Origin: Anatilimnocola aggregata
GTDB taxonomy: Bacteria > Planctomycetota > Planctomycetia > Pirellulales > Pirellulaceae
NCBI RefSeq assembly: GCF_007747655.1
Contig: NZ_CP036274.1
Coordinates: 8,060,001-8,124,000, forward strand
DNA length: 64,000 nt
Direction of reading: 5' to 3'
Shown here: positions 26,102-36,095 of the stretch, piece by piece
Layout: the number at the start of each line of letters is the position of its first letter
How positions within the stretch are numbered: position 1 is the stretch's first letter
Notes under the pieces: generated by a model
Told to the model about the DNA's origin: nothing
Database searches by the model: none
What the model saw: only the letters and a program-made list of their open reading frames with translations
Made by a program: the position numbers and the translations under genes

Positions 26102-26824
26102 ATGGCGCTGCCTCGCGTACTTGAGCCCGAAGTGATGGATACCGATGCCGAGGCTTCATCGTACAACTCGATGGATCACTCAGCAGTGAACAGGCTGTTC
26201 GTCGCTGACTTGCTGGCAGTGCTCGCCACTCAACCTGCTCCCAAATCGCGCAGCCGACTCGTGCCCGACGATGATGACGCAGCCACACTCGATGTTCTTG
26301 ATCTGGGGACCGGCACGGCGCTGATTGTGGTTGAACTTTGCGACCAGCTTGCTGAGTGCCGCGTGATGGCCGCCGATGCTGCCGCAGCGATGCTGAACCT
26401 GGCGCACTACAACCTGGAAGTGGCCGGGCACATGCACCGCGTACAACTCGACCAGATCGATGCCAAGCAGTTGCACTATGTGAATGGCCAGTTCGGCATT
26501 GTCATGTCGAACAGCCTGATCCATCACATTCCGGAACCGATTATCGCCCTGCGCGAAGCCGTGCGCGTCACACTGCCCGGCGGGCTCCTCTTCTTCCGCG
26601 ACTTGCTTCGTCCCGAATCGACCGCGCAGCTGGCTGAACTCGTGCAAACCTATGCCGGCAACGAAACAGAGTTCTCTCGCAAAATGTTCACTGAATCTCT
26701 GCACGCCGCTCTCTCGCTCAGCGAGATTCGAGAACTGATTGCCTCACTCGGCTTTCCCGCCGAAAGTGTGCAACAGACCAGCGACCGACATTGGACGTGG
26801 ACGGGCTGGAGAAATGCAGAATGA
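26102..26824 (+). CDS. Class I SAM-dependent methyltransferase
   Basis: A 240-aa protein. The SAM-binding glycine loop is VLDLGTGTALIVVEL (about residues 63-77). It is followed by an acidic second-strand end (VMAADAAAAMLNLA) and the post-loop segment IVMSNSLIHHIPEPIIALRE with VRVTLPGGLLFFRDLLRP. These fit the Methyltransf_11/25 type. A GAGAG ribosome-binding site lies upstream. The substrate is unknown; the N-terminal 30 residues (MDTDAEASSYNSMDHSAVN) are polar and may cap the active site. Confidence 0.85.
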   Translation: MALPRVLEPEVMDTDAEASSYNSMDHSAVNRLFVADLLAVLATQPAPKSRSRLVPDDDDAATLDVLDLGTGTALIVVELCDQLAECRVMAADAAAAMLNLAHYNLEVAGHMHRVQLDQIDAKQLHYVNGQFGIVMSNSLIHHIPEPIIALREAVRVTLPGGLLFFRDLLRPESTAQLAELVQTYAGNETEFSRKMFTESLHAALSLSEIRELIASLGFPAESVQQTSDRHWTWTGWRNAE

Positions 26825-26997
26825 AGAATGTAGAACGCAAAAGTTGATGCAATCGCTGCCTTGCCCGGTTTCGTTCTGCGTGCTCACTTCTGCGCTCGAA
26901 TCGTATTGGCTAGCGCTGGACTCTCACCGCTCAGCATGTTGTAATTGCAGCGTTGCGTGTGCCCACCCTTTCACTCTCCCGCCGAGGATCAGAGTCG

Positions 26998-28458
<1,461 letters not shown>

Positions 28459-28481
28459 GGGACAACGAGCATTCGCTTCCG

Positions 28482-28502
28482 CCCCCGCCCCTGCGGCGGG
28501 GG
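28482..28502 (+). terminator. GC-rich hairpin after the Gfo/Idh/MocA gene
   Basis: CCCCCGCC and GGCGGGGG pair across the loop CCTGC, 24 bases after the stop codon. It is followed by TTAAAC rather than a U-tract. A near-inverted copy lies at 28584-28604. Confidence 0.6.
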
Positions 28503-28583
28503 TTAAACGGCTTTTGCACAAGTGGCAGACCTAACCAACGAACACCGACTTCAACAGTCGGCAGAAGCGCACACGCCAATGAA

Positions 28584-28604
28584 CCACCGCCGCAGGGGCG
28601 GTGG
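28584..28604 (-). terminator. GC-rich hairpin after the isochorismatase-ThuA gene
   Basis: CCACCGCC and GGCGGTGG pair across GCAGG, 10 bases beyond the stop of the minus-strand gene. Read on the minus strand it has the same loop (CCTGC) and core as the hairpin at 28482-28502, with compensated arm changes. Confidence 0.6.
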
Positions 28605-28613
28605 CGTAACGAA

Positions 28614-30248
28614 CTATTTCGTGGCCAGTGGTGCGCCGCCCATTCGGGGTTCGAGCACGCCGAGCGACCAGAGAACGCCATTCTGCAATAGCTTGCGGAA
28701 GGCTGGACTCTCGAAGTCTTCAGCATGGCCCAGCGAGGTGTAAAACACGCGGGCTTTCTTCTCGCCTGCCAGATTGGTCCAAGCGACGGGTTCGATGGGC
28801 GTATTCGGAATGGTTCCCATTAGTAGCGGAGTGGTGCTCGCCGCAAGAGGTGCGGCTTTGTAAAGCGAGCCGTTGCCGGCGAAGCCTTCGAGATTCACGC
28901 CCCGCAAGATCATGTGAGAACTGCTGCCATCTGCGAGTGAGATGGTTGTCTTTGGTCCCGCTCCGTGATGGCCCGTGTAGTGCCCGCCGAATACCGCTGG
29001 ATCAAAATCTTGCCAAAAACTCAAGCCTTGCTTTTCGAGAGCATCTGCGTCCTTGGTGTTCCGCAGCGCCCAGGCATGACTGGCGGTGCGAATGCCAACC
29101 AGCGGTTTACCGGCGGCAACGTGTTCGCGCAAGGCATCAAGCTGTTCCTTGGGGGGCGTGCGACGGCGAACGCTCACGAGCACGACGTCGGCACTCTTCA
29201 CGGCAGCTGCCATTCCAGGAAACTGGTTCTTGTCTTTCGGATCGGAGTGAACGATGGTCACGTTCAACCCAAGTGGCTTGAGGTCGGTCTCGGCAAAGGA
29301 GGGGAGCGTGACTTCGGTTTTGTACTCGTCGTCGCCAATCAGCATGACTACGTTCTTGCGCTGATCGGAATAGCGGAACGGTTCGCCCCCGACAAAGTCG
29401 ACACTGGTGATTGTTGGGCAGACGAACTTTTCAATGTGCTCGACGATTAACTGCGTACCCGCATGATGGCTGACGAACGGTGCCTTGGCCGGGTTGTACA
29501 TCGTGTCGGTCAGATCCCGCATGAGCACCACGTTCTTACCATTCTTGGCCATTTGCCGCAGGCCGAAGGGGCGACCAAGGACGCACATGTTCGTATGCAC
29601 GCCCATCAGAATGACGTTCTTCACGCCGCGCGCTTCTAGCAGATTCCAAATCTCGACGCCGCTGTCGCTGATGACGTCTTGCTTCCCATCGATGGTGAGA
29701 AGATCGATCTGGCTCTTCCAAGGCGACTTGGGATTGCGTCCCCTGGCGGCTAATTGCTCGGCCCAGCGGCGATGTTCATCCAGGTCGTCGTCTTCGCCCC
29801 CATCGGTCTGATCGATGGGGTACTTACCGCCGTCTTCTTCGGGAATATGCCGGCACCAGGCCGCGATATCCTTGGGCAAGTTGGCAGCTGTCGGCAGGCC
29901 TTGGGCCCGCAGACGCGCGGGGTGTTCTTTATAGGCTTCCATGCAACTACTGGGGGCGTGAATGATGAGCACGCCCTTGCTGCGGGCATTTTTCAGCACC
30001 TGTTCCATCCGCGGAGCCAGTTCCAATTCGCGCCGCACCGCGTTCAAGCAATGATGGGCGTCCCACATATCGCAAACGATGATCGCCGTTTGCGCGGGCT
30101 GCCATTTCTCTGTGGTTTGCTTGAGCGACCACTGATCGCCGTCCGCTTTGGTGCGCGACTGCTTGTTCACCGTGATTTCAGCCGCGGAGAGCGCGCCAGC
30201 CAGGGCCCAAACAAGAAACGCGAAACTGCGAAGCACTGGCAACGACAT
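28614..30248 (-). CDS. Exported isochorismatase-like hydrolase fused to ThuA-like domain
   Basis: A 544-aa protein with a signal peptide (MSLPVLRSFAFLVWALAGAL). Residues about 45-285 resemble cysteine hydrolases of the isochorismatase family: the first catalytic Asp is in TAIIVCDMWDAHHC and the nucleophilic Cys in GVHTNMCVLGRPFG. Residues about 310-535 form a ThuA-like (glutamine amidotransferase-fold) domain with VVMLIGDDEYKTEVTLPSFA, FGGHYTGHHGAG and ARVFYTSLGHAEDFESPAF. The two domains together suggest a periplasmic carbohydrate- or amide-related enzyme; the reaction is unknown. It is 46 bases downstream of the WD40 gene on the same strand. Confidence 0.85.
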   Translation of the reverse strand: MSLPVLRSFAFLVWALAGALSAAEITVNKQSRTKADGDQWSLKQTTEKWQPAQTAIIVCDMWDAHHCLNAVRRELELAPRMEQVLKNARSKGVLIIHAPSSCMEAYKEHPARLRAQGLPTAANLPKDIAAWCRHIPEEDGGKYPIDQTDGGEDDDLDEHRRWAEQLAARGRNPKSPWKSQIDLLTIDGKQDVISDSGVEIWNLLEARGVKNVILMGVHTNMCVLGRPFGLRQMAKNGKNVVLMRDLTDTMYNPAKAPFVSHHAGTQLIVEHIEKFVCPTITSVDFVGGEPFRYSDQRKNVVMLIGDDEYKTEVTLPSFAETDLKPLGLNVTIVHSDPKDKNQFPGMAAAVKSADVVLVSVRRRTPPKEQLDALREHVAAGKPLVGIRTASHAWALRNTKDADALEKQGLSFWQDFDPAVFGGHYTGHHGAGPKTTISLADGSSSHMILRGVNLEGFAGNGSLYKAAPLAASTTPLLMGTIPNTPIEPVAWTNLAGEKKARVFYTSLGHAEDFESPAFRKLLQNGVLWSLGVLEPRMGGAPLATK

Positions 30249-30294
30249 AGCCGCCTCCCGGAGAAGTGATTGGCCTACAACTGCCGCTAAGATA

Positions 30295-31284
30295 CTACAG
30301 TTCCCAGACGGCTGCTTTGCCGTGGCCGCACGCGAACAGCTTGTCGGCCGTTTCGCTCAGCGTGATCGAGTGAACGTGCATGGGCACTTTTTCGCTGCGG
30401 GCGACCTTTTTGGCCTCTAGGTCATAAATCTGGACAAACCCACCATTATCGCCGCCGGCACCGATCAACCACTTGCCATCCGGGCCGAAGGCAAAACTCT
30501 CGACTAGCCCCTTGGCATCGCCGAGAAACTCGTGCACTTTCTCGGCTTTCTCCCAGGCAAACAGTTCGACGCGCGACGGACCATCAAGGTGGTCGATGTT
30601 GCCGATGTGCCCAATCCCGCCGACCACAATCTGGGTTCCGTCTGGCGAGAACGCAAGCGAACGAATCCCGCCGATCGAGTGAATCCGCTGCTTGGCGTCC
30701 CAGGTGTAGAAGCCCGGAGCATCGAGCGATTGAACTTTGCTCCCCGTCGAAGCATCCCAAATGCAAATGTGCCCGACGCGGTCAGCTGTTGCCAGGTGTT
30801 GGCCGGTTGGCGAGAAAGCGACGGTATAGAGCATCGACGGGAAATGATTCGGAGTGCGAGCCTCGTGCCCGTGGAGTTCGTGCACCTGCTTGCCTGTTTC
30901 GATTTCGAACACGCGGCAGACCATATCGTCGGCAACGCTGGCCACGCGTTTGGCATCGGGTGAGAGGGCGAGCTTGCGAATCCAACGCGAATGGGCTTCG
31001 AGGGTGCGCTTGATTTCGCCTGAAGTGATGTCGCGCCAAATCAGCTTGCCGTCGTAACTGCCACTGACGAGCGTTTCGCCCGCGAGGGCCAGCCCGGTGA
31101 CGTAGCTTTGATGCCCTTCCCACGATTTGAATTCAGGCTTCTCGGCCAGCAGATCGAGATCGTAAATCTTGCCGTCGGAAGCGCCGAGAAACAGCCGGCC
31201 AGTATCTTTCACACGTGCCAGCGAGAGCAGGATTTCAGGGCGACCCTGGTCTTTTAGCAGCTTGAATTTTTCGGGAGTGGCCAT
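30295..31284 (-). CDS. WD40 repeat beta-propeller protein
   Basis: A 329-aa protein with no signal peptide, starting MATPEKFKLLKDQG; 23 upstream codons are rejected because they run into the 31299 inverted repeat. WD-type blades can be read at SWEGHQSYVTGLALAGETL, EAHSRWIRKLALSPDAKRVA, YTVAFSPTGQHLATADRVGH, IRSLAFSPDGTQIVVGG and ESFAFGPDGKWLIGAGGDN. About seven blades fit the length. It is placed directly after the DUF1501 gene, a recurrent planctomycete arrangement, and may act as an interaction scaffold. Confidence 0.88.
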   Translation of the reverse strand: MATPEKFKLLKDQGRPEILLSLARVKDTGRLFLGASDGKIYDLDLLAEKPEFKSWEGHQSYVTGLALAGETLVSGSYDGKLIWRDITSGEIKRTLEAHSRWIRKLALSPDAKRVASVADDMVCRVFEIETGKQVHELHGHEARTPNHFPSMLYTVAFSPTGQHLATADRVGHICIWDASTGSKVQSLDAPGFYTWDAKQRIHSIGGIRSLAFSPDGTQIVVGGIGHIGNIDHLDGPSRVELFAWEKAEKVHEFLGDAKGLVESFAFGPDGKWLIGAGGDNGGFVQIYDLEAKKVARSEKVPMHVHSITLSETADKLFACGHGKAAVWEL

Positions 31285-31298
31285 CGCATGTTCCTTGT

Positions 31299-31374
31299 TA
31301 GCCCGACGCGTTAGCGAGGGAGAATCTCGTGCCGATGTGATTTTGCAGTTCACCCTCGCTAACGCGTCGGGCTA
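31299..31374. repeat. Perfect 22-base inverted repeat between WD40 and DUF1501 genes
   Basis: Arms at 31299-31320 (starting TAGCCCGACGCG) and 31353-31374 are perfect reverse complements, separated by 32 bases. The element fills most of the gap between the two minus-strand genes. It could act as a transcript-processing or attenuation structure, or be a small mobile palindromic unit. Confidence 0.92.
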
Positions 31375-31394
31375 CTTGAAGACAAAGCCAGGCA

Positions 31395-32684
31395 CTAGGC
31401 AAGTACTTCTGTTACTGGCTTGGTCCCTGGATCGGTAAGTGGCAGCGGGCGAGCGCCGACGTGGTAGTCTTTGCGATGATCGATGCCGACAGCACGGTAG
31501 ATCGTGGCGAACAACTCGGCCGCGCCGATCTTGCCGTCTTTTACGGTGCGGCCATCTTCGTCGCTCGCTCCATACACGGTGCCGGGCTTGATGCCGCAGC
31601 CCGAAAGGGACGAGCTCCAAGCGCTGGCGAAGTGATCGCGGCCGAGACTTGAATTGATTTGCGGCGTGCGGCCGAATTCGCTGAGCGTCACGACGAGCGT
31701 ATTCTCGAGCAACCCGCGTTCGCTCAGATCGTCAAGCAGCGCGCTCATCACGTGGTCGAGTTCGCTAACGAGCTCCAAGTGCGTTTCGAAATTTTGCCCG
31801 TGGCTGTCCCACCAGGCGCGAGAGATTTTGACAAAGGGGACGCCCGCTTCGACCAGTCGCCGCGCGACGAGGCATTGCTCGCCGAACAACGTGGGGCCGT
31901 ACTTATCGCGAACGGACTGCGATTCCTTCGAGATGTCGAACAGGGTTTCGCTGGCCATCAGGCCACGCACGCGCGAGTACGATTCGTTATGGCTGGCCAG
32001 CGACGCCGACTGCCGTCCGTCGGCAAAACGCTCGCTAAGCAGCTTGCGCAGTTCGCCCCGCTGCTGATGATCGAGATCGCTGATCTCGGCGAGCCGACTG
32101 AGATTTGGCGGCACGTTCCCTTGCGTGAGGAACATCGCGTTGTAGCGAGCCCCGAGAAAGCCCGATTGGCTGATCGCATTGCCGCGACCTTCGGTGGCCG
32201 TATAAAAGCTGACGTAGTCGGGAACCTGGCTATCGATGCGTCCCAGTTCGCGGGCGAGGACCGCGCCGAGATCGGGATACTTGACCGTTGGCTCATCACG
32301 GCGACCGAGATGCATTAGCCGTGCGCCGCCGCCGTGATCGGCGTTCTTGGTATCGAGCGAACGAATGATCGACGTGTACTTCGACAAGCGCGAAGCCATC
32401 TTTGGCATCAGCTCGCTGATCTGTACTCCGGGGACCGAAGTGTTGATGGCCCGGTAAGGACCACCCGTCGGTCGGCCGGGCTTGGGATCGAACGTTTCGA
32501 GCTGACTCGCACCACCGGCGAGCCAAAGGAGGATCACCCGTTTGCCCTGCTGCTTCAACTCGCCGGCCAGAAGCGGATTCTGCAGCACGTCGAGCGACGT
32601 CATATCGGCAGCAACGGCCGCGGTTGCTGCAGTAGCAGCTGATGCCCCGAGAAAATTGCGACGGGAAAGGCTGAGGTCGGTCAT
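31395..32684 (-). CDS. DUF1501 family exported protein, second copy
   Basis: A 429-aa protein with a Tat-type leader (LSRRNFLGASAATAATAAVA). DUF1501 landmarks are VILLWLAGGASQLETFDPKP near residue 49, the DHGGGARLMHLGRR loop, EQCLVARRLVEAGVPFVKIS, WDSHGQNFETHLELV, TLSEFGRTPQIN and LGRDHFASAWSSSLSGCG. It is about 50 residues shorter than the copy at 17241. It lies 101 bases downstream of its DUF1549/DUF1553 partner, with a GAGTAC-type hairpin between them. Confidence 0.92.
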   Translation of the reverse strand: MTDLSLSRRNFLGASAATAATAAVAADMTSLDVLQNPLLAGELKQQGKRVILLWLAGGASQLETFDPKPGRPTGGPYRAINTSVPGVQISELMPKMASRLSKYTSIIRSLDTKNADHGGGARLMHLGRRDEPTVKYPDLGAVLARELGRIDSQVPDYVSFYTATEGRGNAISQSGFLGARYNAMFLTQGNVPPNLSRLAEISDLDHQQRGELRKLLSERFADGRQSASLASHNESYSRVRGLMASETLFDISKESQSVRDKYGPTLFGEQCLVARRLVEAGVPFVKISRAWWDSHGQNFETHLELVSELDHVMSALLDDLSERGLLENTLVVTLSEFGRTPQINSSLGRDHFASAWSSSLSGCGIKPGTVYGASDEDGRTVKDGKIGAAELFATIYRAVGIDHRKDYHVGARPLPLTDPGTKPVTEVLA

Positions 32685-32730
32685 GATGGAATCCTAAGTA
32701 ATCAAATCCTGCGTTTTCGCGGGTCGGCCA

Positions 32731-32770
32731 CTCACTATCTCTCCCCTGAGTACCGAGGAGAGGGAGTGAG
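32731..32770. repeat. GAGTAC-loop hairpin element
   Basis: CTCTCC (32739-32744) pairs with GGAGAG (32757-32762) around CCTGAGTACCGA. An outer CTCACT/AGTGAG pair (32731-32736 and 32765-32770) extends the stem across a two-base internal loop. It lies between DUF1553 and DUF1501 genes, as does the element at 17144. Confidence 0.75.
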
Positions 32771-32785
32771 GAGGTTGATCGTTAA

Positions 32786-34405
32786 CTAATAGTTGAATCG
32801 GCACTCGCTGCTGGTCAGCAGAGCCCAAACGATTTGTTTCACGGCATCGTCGCGGCGATCGGCCCGCGCTTGGAGGTAGCTTTCGAGCGCCTGCACTTCT
32901 TCGGCGGTCGGTTCGCGGCCAAAGATGTTCCAGACAGCGGTGGTGGCCACTTCGCGGTCATCGGTCAACTTGGTTAGCTTGCCGAGCAGATTGCCACCAT
33001 CAACACGGAGCAATTCGGTGCTCGTTCGTTCGGCATTGCTCAGTGAGAGTGCTTCGTCAACGCTGACTTGAAAGTCTTCGCCTGGGAGTTCGAACTTATC
33101 GCCGAAACTGCGGCCCGCGTTTTCGAGTTGCTGAGCCTTGGTATCGAGCGCGCTGCCAGCCAGATCGGCTCCGTATTGATCGGGATTCACGAGAGCCACT
33201 TTGAGTGCGGTTCCGTATTGCCAGGGTGTGAGCGGGCGGACGATGCCGACGGCGAACAGTTCATCGCTGGGCCTTTTGTCGGTCGATTTCCACTGGCTGC
33301 TGCGGGCGTAGGCGTCGCTGAGAACGATGCCGCGCGTAAGCCGCGCCAGATCGTAATTGTGTGCTTGCAGGTCGCGAGCCAGCCAGTCGAGCAATTCCGG
33401 ATGGCTGGGCAAGTTGGCCGAGTGCATTTGATCGACGGGCATTACCAGCCCGCGGCCGAGCAGGCGATTCCAGACGTGATTCACGATCGCTCGTGAGAAG
33501 AACGAGTTGGCTTCCGGAGCCAGGGCAATCTCGACGAGCTTCGCGCGGCGGCTGTACTCCGGCGCAGGAGGAGCCTTCTTGTCCTTCTTCAGTTTTTCGA
33601 GCAGTTCTTTCTCAGCCTTCTTTTCTTTGTCATCGGGCTCTTTGTTTTCGGGCTCGTCGAAGACCTGGCTAGTCAGAAACATCAACTTGGCTTTGCGCGA
33701 TTCGCCAGCGGTCGTTTTGAACTCGACCATGCCGTACGGCTTTTCGCCGACGTAGTCGCCGTTTTCGAACGAACGGGCGAAGAACGACTTCATGCCGAAG
33801 TAGTGATCCTGCTTCCAATCGTCGACCAGCGGATGATCGTGACACTGGGCACAGCTGACATTCACGCCGAACAGCAGCGAACTCGCTTCAGCGGTCAGTT
33901 TGTCCTGGTCCTTCATCCGCGACTTGACGAAAGCAATGGCACCCTTTTGTTCAGGATCGTTCTCTTGCCCCAGCAGCAACTCGCGGAAGATGCGATCCCA
34001 ACTGCGGTTTTCTTTGAAGGCTTCGGTCAGGTAATTGCGTAGTGAGGCATTGGTGCCGCGCATTAGCAGGGCATCGAACGTGGCACCTTGTTGACGGGCA
34101 AAGGCGGGAGCAGCGAGCAGACGCTCGACCATCTCGCGTCGCTTGGCGGCATCGCTGGCTTGTTGATAGGCCTTCACTTCGGCCGCAGTCGGCGGGCGGC
34201 CATGCAGATCGAGCATCGTCCGCCGCAGCAGGTTGGCATCATCGGCCAAGGGGGCGGGCTGCACACCTAGCAACTTTTGCTTCGCGCCAACGTAATGGTC
34301 GACCGCTTCTTCGATCGACTTGTCGGCAGAGAGTAATTCGTCTCCGCGCGCAAGCGTGGCGAAAGACAAACAGAGCAGACTAAAGGTCAGGAGCCATCGA
34401 GGCAT
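32786..34405 (-). CDS. DUF1549-DUF1553 protein without the N-terminal cytochrome domain
   Basis: A 539-aa exported protein (leader MPRWLLTFSLLCLSFATLARG). DUF1549 begins at once with NLLRRTMLDLHGRPPTAAEV and contains the Cys-His motif CAQCHDHPLVDDW near residue 184. A short Lys/Glu-rich coiled coil (about 250-285) precedes DUF1553 with FFSRAIVNHVWNRLLGRGLV and the end SSECRFNY. Unlike the copy at 14592 it lacks the PSCyt1 heme domain, so electron transfer may come from a separate protein. It heads a minus-strand group: DUF1553, DUF1501, WD40, isochorismatase-ThuA. Confidence 0.9.
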   Translation of the reverse strand: MPRWLLTFSLLCLSFATLARGDELLSADKSIEEAVDHYVGAKQKLLGVQPAPLADDANLLRRTMLDLHGRPPTAAEVKAYQQASDAAKRREMVERLLAAPAFARQQGATFDALLMRGTNASLRNYLTEAFKENRSWDRIFRELLLGQENDPEQKGAIAFVKSRMKDQDKLTAEASSLLFGVNVSCAQCHDHPLVDDWKQDHYFGMKSFFARSFENGDYVGEKPYGMVEFKTTAGESRKAKLMFLTSQVFDEPENKEPDDKEKKAEKELLEKLKKDKKAPPAPEYSRRAKLVEIALAPEANSFFSRAIVNHVWNRLLGRGLVMPVDQMHSANLPSHPELLDWLARDLQAHNYDLARLTRGIVLSDAYARSSQWKSTDKRPSDELFAVGIVRPLTPWQYGTALKVALVNPDQYGADLAGSALDTKAQQLENAGRSFGDKFELPGEDFQVSVDEALSLSNAERTSTELLRVDGGNLLGKLTKLTDDREVATTAVWNIFGREPTAEEVQALESYLQARADRRDDAVKQIVWALLTSSECRFNY

Positions 34406-35134
34406 CAGCGAGCCTCCTGGTTGCGTGCTTCGTCAGGTTCGACGTGGCCGCAAAATCAGGCAAAACGGAAGGTGGGGACAGAACGGCGGGAGGTCTGTTT
34501 ATTGTCAGCCAGTTTGCGGATCAATGCAAGCTGATTTGTGTGAATGCAACCGGCGCGGAAACTGACGAGGATTGGCTCCTTCTCAAGTTCAAACCGGCCA
34601 GACCAAAGACGACAGCCGTGGCGTTGGCATGCTGAATGGGAAGCTGGGCAAGGTTCGAAAAGGCATACGCGCCGTGACCAGACGTGTCACGACCGGAAAG
34701 TCTAATGGCGGCTGAACGATCCCTGACAATCTGGCAGTAAGTGCGTGCAAATTACGCGGCATTTCACGATCAGTTTGGCATTATGTCACGATTATTTTCA
34801 TTCTAACAAAGGAGCAGACTATTCCCTAGGCACAAGCCCGCGCAAGAGGCGAGATGTCCCCAGACGGCCTGAGCGAAACGGAAAATTGCCTCGCCATTCC
34901 GGAAATGGATTTTGGAAACTTTTGATGCTTAGTAAGGACTTGCGACTTGCTCGCGAAGCATAAGCCGTTCGTGCTGAAGCCATTGCGAGGCGAGGAGCAA
35001 ATGCGCAGAAACTTCGAATTATGGAAATTTTCAAATGGCAATTGTCGACTGATAGGCGGCTGGCGAGCAGTGAGGCGGAAAGCGACAAGGGCGGACGAAT
35101 TGCCGCTGGCACGAGAGAAGCAGGACGGCAGCGA
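34406..35134. other. 0.7-kb intergenic stretch
   Basis: This region separates the DUF1553 group from the fatty acid hydroxylase gene. Short frames are present on both strands, but none shows protein-like conservation patterns. A weak GTGAC/GTCAC palindrome lies at 34674-34690. The promoter of the DUF1553 group must lie just upstream of 34405. I see nothing else. Confidence 0.4.
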
Positions 35135-35935
35135 CTACTGTGCTGGGGGTGCAGAAGGAGCTGGAGAAGCCTGAGATGTCACTTCGGCAAAGCGTTCGGG
35201 GTAGTGGGCATGGTTGGTCCCCATCAGGCGGTCCCAGAAGTTGAAGTAGAGGCCAAAGTTGGCGCGGTTGGTTTCGTGATGCTGAGCGTGATGGGTGGTG
35301 GTGTTGAAGAGGCAACCGAGCGGGGAACGAACGAACCAGCGGGGGTAGAGTTCGTAGCCGCAGTGGCCGAGGACATTGAAGCCGATCTGCCAGATCATGA
35401 ACGAGGAAAAGGCGAGCGGGTGAATAGGAACCGTGAAGATGACCAGCGGAGCGATGCCGGCCTGCACGAAGGCTTCCCACGGACTGAAGGAATAGGCGGC
35501 CCACGGTGACGGGTTGGTCGAGTAGTGGTGAGTGCCGTGCATCAGGCGAAAGAGACGCGGGTGATGCATCAGCCGATGGGTCCAATAGAAGTAGGTATCG
35601 TGAATGACAATCGTGAGAGCGAAGCTGGCAAAGAACCAGGGCCAGCCGAACCTCTCGATGCGAAAGTACATGGGCGTCCAGCCCGAGATGACGGCGAACG
35701 TGATTCCGCCACCAACGAGGCCATAGATGGCCAGACTGCGGAGCGAACATAGGAGTTCCCAGCCAATTTGAGCGGCGGGAGTCGGCTTGGTGCTGATCTT
35801 CCGCCCGGCCAGCCAGCGAGCCAGCATCAAATGCAACGTCACCCAAGCAAAGCCCGCCAGGCCCGCGTACCAAAAGGCCCGCTCCAGCGAAGCGGCTGGG
35901 ATGGCCATCAGTGCGATCCAGATGCGTTCGGACAT
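35135..35935 (-). CDS. Fatty acid hydroxylase / sterol desaturase family membrane protein
   Basis: A 266-aa integral membrane di-iron oxygenase-like protein. The histidine clusters expected for metal binding are present: HDTYFYWTHRLMHH, then HGTHHYS, and HHAQHHETNRANFG near the C-terminus followed by NFWDRLMGTNH. Four to five hydrophobic segments are visible, starting with RAFWYAGLAGFAWVTLHLML. The likely reaction is hydroxylation or desaturation of a lipid; the substrate is unknown. The last 25 residues are Ala/Pro/Ser-rich. Confidence 0.9.
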   Translation of the reverse strand: MSERIWIALMAIPAASLERAFWYAGLAGFAWVTLHLMLARWLAGRKISTKPTPAAQIGWELLCSLRSLAIYGLVGGGITFAVISGWTPMYFRIERFGWPWFFASFALTIVIHDTYFYWTHRLMHHPRLFRLMHGTHHYSTNPSPWAAYSFSPWEAFVQAGIAPLVIFTVPIHPLAFSSFMIWQIGFNVLGHCGYELYPRWFVRSPLGCLFNTTTHHAQHHETNRANFGLYFNFWDRLMGTNHAHYPERFAEVTSQASPAPSAPPAQ

Positions 35936-36095
35936 GGAGGAATGGGGCTTGGGTGCTAGGGAAATGCGAAAGGAGTAGAGGAATGTTTTTAAGGTAATGG
36001 TTGCGATTGCACGTAGCTACTCCAGTGATGCGAGGGACACGGAAGTAGTGAAGAAAGACTGAGGTTGCTAGCAGGCGATGGTTGCCTGAGCACAT

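Noticed and set aside
28482-28502. Classical rho-independent terminator
   Set aside because: The stem is strong but no run of T follows, so intrinsic termination in the classical sense is not supported; it is listed as a terminator-like hairpin with lower confidence.
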